A stretch of DNA of 64,000 bases from positions 218,741-282,740 of the forward strand of contig NZ_JAFMZZ010000004.1 in NCBI RefSeq assembly GCF_017356245.1, written 5' to 3'. Below the pieces are notes generated by a model, which ran no database searches, was not told the DNA's origin, and saw only the letters and a program-made list of their open reading frames with translations. The translations under genes and the position numbers were made by a program. This DNA comes from Bordetella petrii. GTDB taxonomy: Bacteria; Pseudomonadota; Gammaproteobacteria; Burkholderiales; Burkholderiaceae_B. Below, in pieces: positions 50,133-57,762 of the stretch; position 1 is the stretch's first letter, and each line of letters begins with the position of its first letter.

Positions 50133-51761
50133 TTATGTAGCCTGGCCTGCCCGACGCACGACATCTTCGGCGCAAAGGTATCCCCAGCTCATGAAAGGCC
50201 CCAAGGTAGTCCCGGCGCCCATGCCGCGGGTGCCGATGGGGTTGGCCATGGATGCGCCGGCACAGTACAGGCCCTCGATCACGCTTCCATCGGGCCGCAG
50301 CGCTCGCCCCCGCGCGTCGGTGCGCGCGCCTCCCTTTGTGCTCATGATCGAACGGTTGAAACGGATGGCGATAAAGGGAGACTGGACGATGGGCTCGAAC
50401 CCGCCCCGCTTCCGTTTATCGGCCGCCTGCTGCGCTTTCGTGCGTCCGCGGCCGAAATCGCTATCGACGCCCGTGGCGCAAAGGGCGTTGTAGCGCGCGA
50501 CCGTGTCCGCCAAAGCGCCGGGCGGCACGCCGATCTTCAGCGCCAGCTCTTCTAGGGTCGCGGCTTGGACCAGCCAGCCCGGCGCCAGCCTGGCCAGCCA
50601 GCGAACCAGCGGCATCCTGGGCAGGTAGCGCGCATCGGCCACGACATGGGCCGGCAAATGCAGAAACTCGCCCGACCCGGGATCGCGGCGATCTATCACT
50701 TCGCCGATATTGGGAATGAGCTCATCCGTGAAGCGGCGCCCATCTCTATCGATCAAGATCGAGTTGGCCTCTCCGTGGTACGGAACCGGCATGCCGTGCA
50801 CGGCGCCGCGATAGCGTTTGGGGATAGCCGGCGTGAAGGTCGCCTGGTCCATGCGAGCGAGTTCGGCGCCGGCCTGCGCGGCCATGGCCTGGCCGTCGCC
50901 TGTCAGCGATCGCGGGCCGCCCAGAAACCCCAGGGGCCCCGGCAGATAACGGGCCATCATTTCCGGATTCCATTCGAATCCCCCCGTCGCGACAAGCACG
51001 CCATATCGCGCGCGGGCATCGTGCGCGCCACCTCGCCAGGCTATGCGCGCCCCTGTGACCCGGCCGCCCTCGAGCAACAGCTCCGTGCCGCGCGCCTCGC
51101 GCAGAATCCGGCATCCCGCGTCGACGCAGCCGCGCACCAACCCGGTTATCAGCGCGACGCCCTTTCCCGCGGAAAGCGTGGACATCCGGCCCAAGAGCCG
51201 CGGCAAGAGCTGGAACGTAGTGGAAACGGGTCGATGGTACAGATCGGTTTCCAGCACCTCATGATAGGTATAGGGTTCCGGCAGCGTCGAGCCGCGTATG
51301 CTGAAGGCAAAACGCCCCGCCGCCAGCCGGCTAAGCGGCAATGGCGACAGCATGCGCCCCTTGCGCCGCGCGCCTGGCACGCCGGCATAAGGGTCGGGCT
51401 CGCCCGTCAGGCGGAAACGCAGCGGCGTGCGTTGCTCCAGCAGTTCGAGCATGGGCGGCCCGGCCGCCAGCATGGCGCGCCAGGATGGCATTTCGTCCCA
51501 ACCCTCCGGAGAAGCGCCGGCAATGTAGCGCAACGCATCATCCAGGTTGTCTTCAAGGCCCGCTTCCCTGGCCAGGTGATTACCCGGCACCCATATTCCT
51601 CCGGCAGACATGGCGCTGGTGCCGCCGAGCAGGCCCGTTTTTTCGCAGACCAGGACACTCAGGCCGGCTGTCGCCGCGCGCAAGGCAGCAGTCAGCGCGG
51701 CGCAGCCCGACCCCAGGACGATGAAGTCGTAAGCTGAATCGAAAGGCGAGGCATTCGCCAT
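50133..51761 (-). CDS. FAD-dependent dehydrogenase/reductase (3-ketosteroid dehydrogenase/fumarate reductase type)
   Basis: A 542-residue flavoprotein of the FAD_binding_2 family. The N-terminal dinucleotide motif is VLGSGCAALTAALRAATAGLSVLVCEK near residue 14, then GGTSAMSAGGIWVPGN near 46. C-terminal FAD contacts are GLYCAGASMANPIGTRGMGAGTTLGPFMSWGYLCAED. This is the fold of 3-ketosteroid delta-1-dehydrogenases and soluble fumarate/urocanate reductases. RKRGG and IRFNRSIMSTKGGARTDARGRAL near the C-terminus are typical. Start chosen at 51761 (MANASPFDSAYDF), which gives the normal short leader; the frame is open to 51794. Substrate unknown. Confidence 0.82.
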   Translation of the reverse strand: MANASPFDSAYDFIVLGSGCAALTAALRAATAGLSVLVCEKTGLLGGTSAMSAGGIWVPGNHLAREAGLEDNLDDALRYIAGASPEGWDEMPSWRAMLAAGPPMLELLEQRTPLRFRLTGEPDPYAGVPGARRKGRMLSPLPLSRLAAGRFAFSIRGSTLPEPYTYHEVLETDLYHRPVSTTFQLLPRLLGRMSTLSAGKGVALITGLVRGCVDAGCRILREARGTELLLEGGRVTGARIAWRGGAHDARARYGVLVATGGFEWNPEMMARYLPGPLGFLGGPRSLTGDGQAMAAQAGAELARMDQATFTPAIPKRYRGAVHGMPVPYHGEANSILIDRDGRRFTDELIPNIGEVIDRRDPGSGEFLHLPAHVVADARYLPRMPLVRWLARLAPGWLVQAATLEELALKIGVPPGALADTVARYNALCATGVDSDFGRGRTKAQQAADKRKRGGFEPIVQSPFIAIRFNRSIMSTKGGARTDARGRALRPDGSVIEGLYCAGASMANPIGTRGMGAGTTLGPFMSWGYLCAEDVVRRAGQAT

Positions 51762-51818
51762 GGACAGCCCCTGATGACGATGTGGGGATGCCACTCTACC
51801 AGCAACCGTGCGCCGGCT

Positions 51819-52874
51819 CTACGCCGCAATGGCCTGGGCCAGCTTCTGGATGGACAGCGGCGCGCAGCCCTCGGCATCGTTGCTGACCGTCACGTAGGCC
51901 GGCTGGCCCGCGCCCGTGATCCCGCGGATCGTGCGCGCCAGCACCGTGCGGGTAGGAAGATCCTCGCTGAGAATGGCATTGAACGGGTCGTGCTTTTTCT
52001 GCGCGTCGACATAGCCATACGCGCCGAAAATGCGGTTCAGGTTCCACCGGCAGACCAGCGGCCCCGGCCATAGCGCGCGCAGCATCGGCAATTGCTCTTC
52101 GATCGGCGGCATCTTGCCATGCAGGCCCAGGCAGAAAGTAGCCCCATGCGCCTTGAGGGTGTCGACCAGCGCCTGGTCCAGTAGTTCAGGGTCCCGCACT
52201 TCCACCGCGACGATCACGGCGCCATGCGCGGACAGAGCCTCCCGGACAGCCGCCAACATGCGGCCCAGCTTCTCAAACAGCGCTGCGGGGCGACTCAGCC
52301 ACCCCCAAGGCAGGGGACTCAACTGGAACACCAGAACGCCGAGCTTGGCGCCCAGACCTTCGAGCGCCGGCCGCACGAATTCCTGGATGGCCAGCGACGG
52401 ATCCAGGAAAACCGGGTTGATCTCGCGCGTCCTGCCTTCTTCGCCCCGAACCTGGGCGTCGGTAATGCTGGCCGGACATTTGACGACGAAACGGAAGTCG
52501 TCATCGACCTGCCCCGCATAAGCGGCATACTGGCTTGCCGTCAGCGGGCGCCAGAACGTGCGGTCCACACAAACCGTGCGCAAAAGCGGATGCTGATGGT
52601 AGGCGCCAAGACCATGCCTGGACAGCGTGCTCGAATCGTATTCGCCATCCCAGACCAGCCCTTCCCAGCCCGAGTATGACCAGGTAGAGACGCCAAAGCG
52701 CAGCTGCGCCGGAAGCTGCCGTGCGAGCGCGCCCCACCCCTGCCCCGCGGGAGCGGGAAGCACCTTGGCCATGCGCCGAAGGACGGAAAAATCCGGATTC
52801 GCCTGAGAGGCCGCATGGTTCGAGGAGTTGGCCGAAGGCTGGAGAAGCGCGTCTCCGAAAAGGTCGTCTTGCAT
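51819..52874 (-). CDS. DUF72 (YecE-like) TIM-barrel protein
   Basis: A 351-residue DUF72 protein. Family segments are LRFGVSTWSYSGWEGLVWDGEY near residue 60, FVVKCPASITDAQV near 130, LGVLVFQLSPLPWGWLSRPAALF near 180 and FNAILSEDLPTRTVLARTIRGITG near 285. The fold resembles phosphosugar-type TIM barrels, but the function is not established. The ATG at 52874 is preferred; the frame opens at 52922. It sits 57 bases upstream of the flavoprotein gene on the same strand, and upstream there is a 266-base gene-free stretch next to tRNA-Gly. Confidence 0.82.
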   Translation of the reverse strand: MQDDLFGDALLQPSANSSNHAASQANPDFSVLRRMAKVLPAPAGQGWGALARQLPAQLRFGVSTWSYSGWEGLVWDGEYDSSTLSRHGLGAYHQHPLLRTVCVDRTFWRPLTASQYAAYAGQVDDDFRFVVKCPASITDAQVRGEEGRTREINPVFLDPSLAIQEFVRPALEGLGAKLGVLVFQLSPLPWGWLSRPAALFEKLGRMLAAVREALSAHGAVIVAVEVRDPELLDQALVDTLKAHGATFCLGLHGKMPPIEEQLPMLRALWPGPLVCRWNLNRIFGAYGYVDAQKKHDPFNAILSEDLPTRTVLARTIRGITGAGQPAYVTVSNDAEGCAPLSIQKLAQAIAA

Positions 52875-52922
52875 ACTTGTCGTACTGGCACGAAGGTAGG
52901 CTAAAGGGTACTTGAATAACAC

Positions 52923-53188
52923 CGGGCCTATTTCGGATATGTACGTCAGTCAGCGCCGCTCTTGCATTCCGAATCCCAAATCAGGCAGGATGGGGCTCAT
53001 GACCGTCACTGTGTGGGCTGGCGGCAGCGGTCATGCGGCACACCATGTTGATGGGCCGAAACATGTACCGAACTGAGGTGCCAGGGGTGGATTTTCCTGA
53101 TCCAAACAGCATCAGGAATAAAAACATCGCTGCATTTCAACCACTTGGGGTTACTTCCCAAAGTGACGAGATGAGTGTGAAGCGCGAA
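52923..53188. other. Gene-free interval between the DUF72 gene and tRNA-Gly
   Basis: No credible ORF is seen. The interval is less GC-rich than its surroundings and contains the inverted repeat TTCCTGAT-N9-ATCAGGAA (53094-53118) and an imperfect stem around 53141-53164 (ACTTGGGG/CCCAAAGT). It is downstream of the tRNA 3' end, the usual integration side for genomic islands, but no integrase or direct repeat of the tRNA end was found. Confidence 0.5.
53094..53118. repeat. Inverted repeat TTCCTGAT-N9-ATCAGGAA
   Basis: A perfect eight-base dyad with a nine-base loop, about 70 bases past the tRNA-Gly 3' end on its strand. No T-run follows on either strand, so it is not a clear terminator; it may be an operator or a relic. 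Confidence 0.6.
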
Positions 53189-53262
53189 TGGAGCGGGTGA
53201 TGGGAATCGAACCCACGCTTGAGGCTTGGGAAGCCGCCGTTCTACCATTGAACTACACCCGC
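53189..53262 (-). tRNA. tRNA-Gly (CCC anticodon), CCA encoded
   Basis: A 74-base tRNA on the minus strand. The acceptor stem GCGGGTG/CACCCGC pairs perfectly, followed by discriminator T and encoded CCA (53191-53189). D-arm GTTC-AATGGTA-GAAC, anticodon loop TTCCCAA with CCC at the centre, and T-arm with TTCGATT are as in bacterial tRNA-Gly of the glyU type. One pair in the anticodon stem (C-T) does not match. A consensus -10 TATAAT lies upstream at 53312-53307. Confidence 0.95.
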
Positions 53263-53306
53263 TTAGGTGTCGTACCGCGCCCATGCAGGCGCAGCAGAGA
53301 AATCGA

Positions 53307-53312
53307 ATTATA
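53307..53312 (-). promoter_or_regulatory. Consensus -10 element upstream of tRNA-Gly
   Basis: Reads TATAAT on the minus strand, which would start transcription near 53300 and give a 38-base leader to the tRNA. No good -35 hexamer is found at 16-18 bases, so strength is uncertain. Confidence 0.45.
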
Positions 53313-53394
53313 GCGGGGTTTCGGACCCGGGGCCGCGGCAGCGGAAAGGCGCCTCGCCCAACACCGCTGTATGCCGCGCCTGTCTCGGTCGTAC

Positions 53395-53426
53395 GGTGTC
53401 AGGCACCCTGGCGGGAGCCTGACACC
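53395..53426. repeat. Inverted repeat GGTGTCAGGC-N12-GCCTGACACC
   Basis: A perfect ten-base stem with 12-base loop, 41 bases downstream of the Bug gene stop (53468, minus strand) and upstream of the tRNA promoter. No T-run follows. It may be a transcript-end or REP-like element; similar sequences are common in intergenic DNA of related genomes from memory, which could not be checked here. Confidence 0.6.
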
Positions 53427-53467
53427 TGCCAAGACACCTGGTGACCCGGGTGCTCAGCCAATCAGCC

Positions 53468-54460
53468 TCAGTTGGCCTTGATCCCCGCGGCCTTCACCAC
53501 TTTGCCCCAGCGGTCGTACTCTTGCTGGGTGTATTCGCCCAGCTGGGCCGGGCCCATGAATTCCGCTTCGGCGCCCTGCTCGGCGGCCTTCTGGCGGAAC
53601 GCGTCCGTCTTCATAATGCCTTCGATGGTGCCGGCCAGCTTGTCCACCACCGCCTTGGGCGTCTTGGCCGGCGCGTACATGGCGAACCACGACGACACCA
53701 GCAGGTCGGGGTAGCCCGCTTCCGCGGCGGTGGGCACGCCGGGCAGCGAATCCAGGCGCTTCGGGCCGGTTACGGCCAGGGCGCGCAGCTTGCCTGTCTT
53801 GATGTGGGGAATCAGCGGCGGCGGGGTGGTGATGGTCAGGTCGACGGCGCCGCCCAGCAGGTCGGTCAGCGCGGGGCCGGTGCCCTTGTAGGGGATGTGA
53901 GTCATCTTGATGTCGGCCATCTGCTTCAGCAGTTCCGTAGCCACGTGCTGCAGCGCGCCGTTGCCCGACGAGGCGTAGTTCAGCTTGTCGGGATTGGCCT
54001 TGGCGTAGGCCACCAGTTCTTTCAGCGTATGCACGGGCAGGCTGGGGCGCACCACGATTACCTGCGGCGCCGACAGGATATTGGCGATGGGCGCGAAATC
54101 CTTGATCGGGTCCCAGCCTTGCGGGGGCTGCACGTGCGGGGAAATGGCGTTGTAGCCCGAATATTGCAGCAGCAGCGTATAGCCGTCGGGCGTGGCCTTG
54201 GCCACGGCCTGCGAGGCAATGGCGCCGGACGCGCCGGGCTTGTTTTCCACCACCACGCTCTGGCCCAGGGCCTCGCCCAGGGGCTGGGCGATCAGGCGGG
54301 CGGCCAGATCGGTGGTGCCGCCGGGCGCGGCCGGCACCAGCAGCGTAATGGCGTGGTCCGGATAGTCGGCGGCCAGGGCGGCGACAGGGTTGGCGGCAAC
54401 CGCCAGGGCGGCGGCGGCCAGGCAGGCGCGCAGCGGTTTCGGTAGGAAGGGGATGCTCAT
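53468..54460 (-). CDS. Bug-family substrate-binding protein
   Basis: A 330-residue Bug/TctC periplasmic receptor. The ATG at 54460 has an AGGAGA site and starts the signal peptide MSIPFLPKPLRACLAAAALAVAANPVAALAAD. The mature start HAITLLVPAAPGGTTDLAAR and VVVENKPGASGAIASQAVAKA are diagnostic. It lies 63 bases downstream of the HMG-CoA-lyase-like gene on the same strand, last in a CaiB/lyase/Bug run. It presumably delivers a carboxylate that becomes the CoA ester cleaved by the lyase. Confidence 0.9.
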   Translation of the reverse strand: MSIPFLPKPLRACLAAAALAVAANPVAALAADYPDHAITLLVPAAPGGTTDLAARLIAQPLGEALGQSVVVENKPGASGAIASQAVAKATPDGYTLLLQYSGYNAISPHVQPPQGWDPIKDFAPIANILSAPQVIVVRPSLPVHTLKELVAYAKANPDKLNYASSGNGALQHVATELLKQMADIKMTHIPYKGTGPALTDLLGGAVDLTITTPPPLIPHIKTGKLRALAVTGPKRLDSLPGVPTAAEAGYPDLLVSSWFAMYAPAKTPKAVVDKLAGTIEGIMKTDAFRQKAAEQGAEAEFMGPAQLGEYTQQEYDRWGKVVKAAGIKAN

Positions 54461-54523
54461 GGGGAAAGTCTCCTGGTGATTTGTTATCGGCAAGAAAGTT
54501 ACTACGCCTGAAAAACGCCCGGG

Positions 54524-55474
54524 TCAGGCGGGCCCGAACCGCTCGGCCAGCCACGCGGGCGGCGCATGGGTGGCCAGCCGGTGGCCGGCGGCCAGCAAGG
54601 GGGTGGAAAATTCGCGCTGCACCAGCTGCGGCAGGCCCCGCACGATGGCCAGCAGGGCCTGCAGGTCTACGCCGGTCTGGGTGCCCATGCACTCGAACAT
54701 GTGCACCAGTTCCTCGGTATTTACGTTGCCGCTGGCGCCGGGCGCGTAGGGACAGCCCCCCAGGCCGCCGGCGGCGGCGTCGAAGCGCGCCACGCCGGTC
54801 TGCCAGGCCGCGATGGCATTGGCCAGGGCCATGCCGCGGGTGTTGTGCAGGTGCGCGGTCAGGGGAATGCCCGGCAGGGCGCGCGCCACTTGCTCGCACA
54901 GGTCCGCCACCTGGGTGGGGTAGGCCATGCCGGTGGTGTCGCACAGCGTGATGCCGGCGGCGCCGGCCTCGGCCAGGCGGCTGGCCAGGCGCAGCACTTC
55001 GCTGGCCGGCACGTCGCCGTCGAAGGGGCAGCCGAACACGGTGGACAGCGATACGTTGCAGGGCACGCCGGCCGCCTGGGCGGCCTGCAGGATGTTGATC
55101 AGTTCGCCCAGCGACTGTTCGCGCGTCATGCGCAGGTTGGCGCGGTTATGGGTTTCGCTGGACGACATCACCAGGTTCAGCTCGTCGGTGCCGGCTTCCA
55201 GGGCGCGTTCCAGGCCGCGGATGTTGGGCACCAGCGCGGTGTAGATGACCCCGGGGCGGCGCTGGATGCGGCGCATCACGTCCTGCGCGTCGGCCAGCGC
55301 GGGAATCGCCTTGGGCGAGGTAAAGCTGGTGACTTCGATGCGGGCGTAGCCGCAGGCCGACAGGGCGTCGACAAACGCCACCTTCTCGTCGGTGGGCACG
55401 AAGGCTTTTTCGATCTGCAGGCCGTCGCGCGGGCCGACTTCGTTGATTTCGATGCGAGGGGCGCCGGTGTTCAT
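54524..55474 (-). CDS. Hydroxymethylglutaryl-CoA lyase-like HMGL-family enzyme
   Basis: A 316-residue HMGL-like TIM-barrel lyase, cleaving 3-hydroxy-3-methylglutaryl-CoA-type esters to acetyl-CoA plus an oxo acid or acyl. NEVGPRDGLQIEK near residue 11 holds the metal/acid residues; FTSPKAIPALADAQ, GCPFDGDVPASEV, TLCDTTGMA, HLHNTRGMALANA and the catalytic-loop GGLGGCPYAPGASGNVNTEEL with its cysteine are present. The stop precedes the Bug gene, and the start ATG overlaps the CaiB gene stop (ATGA). The CaiB partner suggests a citramalyl-CoA or related branched substrate rather than leucine degradation, because no leucine pathway genes are adjacent. Confidence 0.88.
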   Translation of the reverse strand: MNTGAPRIEINEVGPRDGLQIEKAFVPTDEKVAFVDALSACGYARIEVTSFTSPKAIPALADAQDVMRRIQRRPGVIYTALVPNIRGLERALEAGTDELNLVMSSSETHNRANLRMTREQSLGELINILQAAQAAGVPCNVSLSTVFGCPFDGDVPASEVLRLASRLAEAGAAGITLCDTTGMAYPTQVADLCEQVARALPGIPLTAHLHNTRGMALANAIAAWQTGVARFDAAAGGLGGCPYAPGASGNVNTEELVHMFECMGTQTGVDLQALLAIVRGLPQLVQREFSTPLLAAGHRLATHAPPAWLAERFGPA

Positions 55475-56679
55475 GCGATGACTCCACGGGCGCGCAGTTG
55501 CGCGCGTTGTTCGTCGGTAAGGCCGGCCGCGGCCAGCACGGCGTCGGTGTGCTCGCCCAGGGTGGGCGCGCGGTCGTGGATGGCGCCGGGGTTGGCGGAC
55601 AGCATGGGAAACACCGCCGGCATCTCGACGCGCACGCCGTTGGCGCCTTCGATTTGCGCAATGGCGTTGCGGGCGCGGTAGTGCGGGTCGCGGGCGATAT
55701 CGGCCACGTTGTAGATGCGCCCGCTGGGCACGCCGGCCTCGCGCATGGCGTCCAGCACGTCGTCGATGCTGCGTTCGGCCGTCCAGGCGCTGATGGCGCC
55801 GTCGATTTCTTCGACGCGGGCGGCGCGGCCGTCGTTGTGGGCCAGGGCCGGATCCTGCCCCAGGTCGTCGCGGCCGATGCGGGCCATCAGGCGCTGGTAG
55901 ATGGTGTCGCCGTTGCCGGCGATCAGCACGTAGCCGTCGCGGCAGCGATAGGCGTTGGACGGCGCGATGCCGGGCAGCGAAGCGCCGGCCGGTTCGCGCA
56001 CCGCGCCGAAGGCGGTGTATTCGGGCAGCAGGCTTTCGGTCAGGTTGAACAGGCTTTCGTACAGGGCGGCGTCGATGACCTGGCCTTCGCCGCCGCGCGC
56101 GTCGCGCTGGTACAGGGCCAGCAGCACGCCCAGGGCGCCGTGCAGGCCGGCAATGGTATCGCCCAGCGACAGGCCGCCGCGCACCGGCGCGCGGCCGGGC
56201 TCGCCGTTCAGGTAGCGCAGGCCCGCCATGGCTTCGCCGATGGCGGCGAAGCCCGGTTCGCGGGCCTTGGGGCCGGTCTGGCCGTAGCCCGAAATGCGCA
56301 GCATGATCAGGCGCGGGTTCAGTTCATGCAGGGCTTCCCACGACAGGCCCCATTTTTCCAGGGTGCCGGGGCGGAAGTTCTCGATCAGCACGTCGGCATG
56401 CGCGGCCAGCGTGCGGATGATGTCCTGGCCTTCTTGCTGACGCAGGTCCACGCATACCGATTGCTTGTTGCGCGACTGGGCTTCCCACCACACCGAGGTG
56501 CCTTCGTGCAGCAGGCGCCACTTGCGCAGCGGGTCGCCCAGGCCGGGCGGCTCGATCTTGACGACCTGGGCGCCGAAGTCGGCCAGGGTCTTGGCCGCGA
56601 ACGGGCCGGCGATCAGTTGGCCGAGTTCCAGCACGCGTATGCCGGCGAGTATCTGCCCTGCCATGCCTGCTCCAGACAT
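55471..56679 (-). CDS. Family III CoA transferase (CaiB/BaiF type)
   Basis: A 402-residue class III CoA transferase. Visible are LELGQLIAGPFAAKTLADFGAQVVKIEPPG, RNKQSVCVDLRQQEGQ near residue 70, LIENFRPGTLEKWGL near 98 and the catalytic SLGDTIAGLHGALG with Asp174. The start (MSGAGMAGQI at 56679, or MAGQ five residues in) lies 101 bases downstream of the LysR stop, behind stacked stem-loops. It is translationally coupled to the HMGL-like lyase (ATGA overlap). The pair probably makes and then cleaves a branched 3-hydroxyacyl-CoA. Confidence 0.9.
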   Translation of the reverse strand: MSGAGMAGQILAGIRVLELGQLIAGPFAAKTLADFGAQVVKIEPPGLGDPLRKWRLLHEGTSVWWEAQSRNKQSVCVDLRQQEGQDIIRTLAAHADVLIENFRPGTLEKWGLSWEALHELNPRLIMLRISGYGQTGPKAREPGFAAIGEAMAGLRYLNGEPGRAPVRGGLSLGDTIAGLHGALGVLLALYQRDARGGEGQVIDAALYESLFNLTESLLPEYTAFGAVREPAGASLPGIAPSNAYRCRDGYVLIAGNGDTIYQRLMARIGRDDLGQDPALAHNDGRAARVEEIDGAISAWTAERSIDDVLDAMREAGVPSGRIYNVADIARDPHYRARNAIAQIEGANGVRVEMPAVFPMLSANPGAIHDRAPTLGEHTDAVLAAAGLTDEQRAQLRARGVIA

Positions 56680-56747
56680 CTAAATGATTATGACGGCTGG
56701 CAGTGTGCGCGAAACAGCCGCAGGCCGGAATGTTTATTGCGGGAAAC

Positions 56748-56773
56748 GGGGGTTTCCCAAACAAGAAACCCCC
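56748..56773 (-). terminator. Probable LysR terminator or attenuator hairpin
   Basis: On the minus strand, 7 bases after the LysR stop, arms GGGGGTTTC (56773-56765) and GAAACCCCC (56756-56748) enclose eight bases. The 3' arm overlaps an alternative stem GGGAAAC/GTTTCCC (56758-56752 with 56747-56741). The T-run is poor, so this is a GC-rich hairpin of terminator or attenuator type upstream of the CaiB gene. Confidence 0.5.
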
Positions 56774-56780
56774 TGCCGCC

Positions 56781-57680
56781 TCAGGCGGCGTCGCTGCGCA
56801 AATGGGCCAGCAGCAGGCGTGCGGCCACGGTCAGCGTGTCGGCGTCGCGCACGCCCAGCAACAGCCAGCGGTGCGCCCAGTCGTCGGTCAAAGGGATCAA
56901 CCGGATTGACATCGAGCGCGCATGCGGTTCCGCCGCCAGGCGCGGCAGCACGCCCACGCCCCCGGTGGCCACCACCATGCGGCACATGGCGTCGAAGCTG
57001 CGCACCTGGATGCGCAGCCGCATGGTCTTGCCCAGGCGGGCGCATTCTTCATTCAGCCGGGTGGCCAGCGAGGTGGCCTGCGGCAGGCTGACGTAGGCAT
57101 AGTCCAGCGTGTCCTGGAAAGCCACCTGCGGCAGGTTGGCCAGCGGATGGCGCTGCGGCGCGATCAGCACCAGGTCGTCGGGGCGGTACGGCACGGTCAG
57201 CAGCCCGTCGGCCTGCGTGCGGTCGGCAAACACGCCGATGTCGGCGCGGTTTTCCAGCACGGCGGTGACGATCTCGCTGCTGTTCAGTTCTTCCAGGTCG
57301 ACGCGCACCGCCGGGTGCTCGTCCATGAAGCTGGCCAGGTCTTCGGGCAAGAACTGCGTCAGCGCCGAGGTATTGGCGGCAATGCGCACCTGACCGCGCA
57401 CGCCCTGGGCGAAGTCGGACAGGGTGACAGCCATCTGCTCCACTTCCTGCAGCACGCGCTGGGCGTGGGCCAGGCAGGCCTGGCCGGCGTCGGTAAGTTC
57501 GACCCCGGCCGTATTGCGGTACAGCAGGGGCGTGCCCAGCGCGGCTTCCAGGTCGGAAATGCGCTTGCTGGCCGCCCCCACCGCCAGGTGCGACTGGCGC
57601 GCCCCGGCGGAAATACTGCCGGCGCGCGCCACCGCGACAAACAGCGCGAGCGTGGTCAGGTCGAAACGGGCGAAATTCAT
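56781..57680 (-). CDS. LysR-family transcriptional regulator
   Basis: A 299-residue LysR protein starting MNFARFDLTTLALFVAVARAGSISAGARQSHLAVGAASKRISDLE at 57680; the frame is open upstream to 57821 without homology. The effector domain runs from about 90. It precedes the CaiB/lyase/Bug run on the same strand with a structured intergenic region. Its TGA stop sits in the loop of a perfect GCCGCC-TGA-GGCGGC stem (56775-56789). It could regulate this run or the Bug/racemase run upstream. A second perfect stem TGCCAG-N4-CTGGCA (57743-57758) lies in its own upstream region. Confidence 0.88.
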   Translation of the reverse strand: MNFARFDLTTLALFVAVARAGSISAGARQSHLAVGAASKRISDLEAALGTPLLYRNTAGVELTDAGQACLAHAQRVLQEVEQMAVTLSDFAQGVRGQVRIAANTSALTQFLPEDLASFMDEHPAVRVDLEELNSSEIVTAVLENRADIGVFADRTQADGLLTVPYRPDDLVLIAPQRHPLANLPQVAFQDTLDYAYVSLPQATSLATRLNEECARLGKTMRLRIQVRSFDAMCRMVVATGGVGVLPRLAAEPHARSMSIRLIPLTDDWAHRWLLLGVRDADTLTVAARLLLAHLRSDAA

Positions 57681-57762
57681 GCGGCAGATGCTACCCCACA
57701 ACCGGGCAAAGCAGGCGCCGCGCCGTTTGTACGGCTGGAACTTGCCAGACTCCTGGCAGTCA

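Noticed and set aside
53094..53118. Considered as a terminator of tRNA-Gly
   Set aside because: No T-run follows the stem on the tRNA strand, so it is listed only as an inverted repeat.
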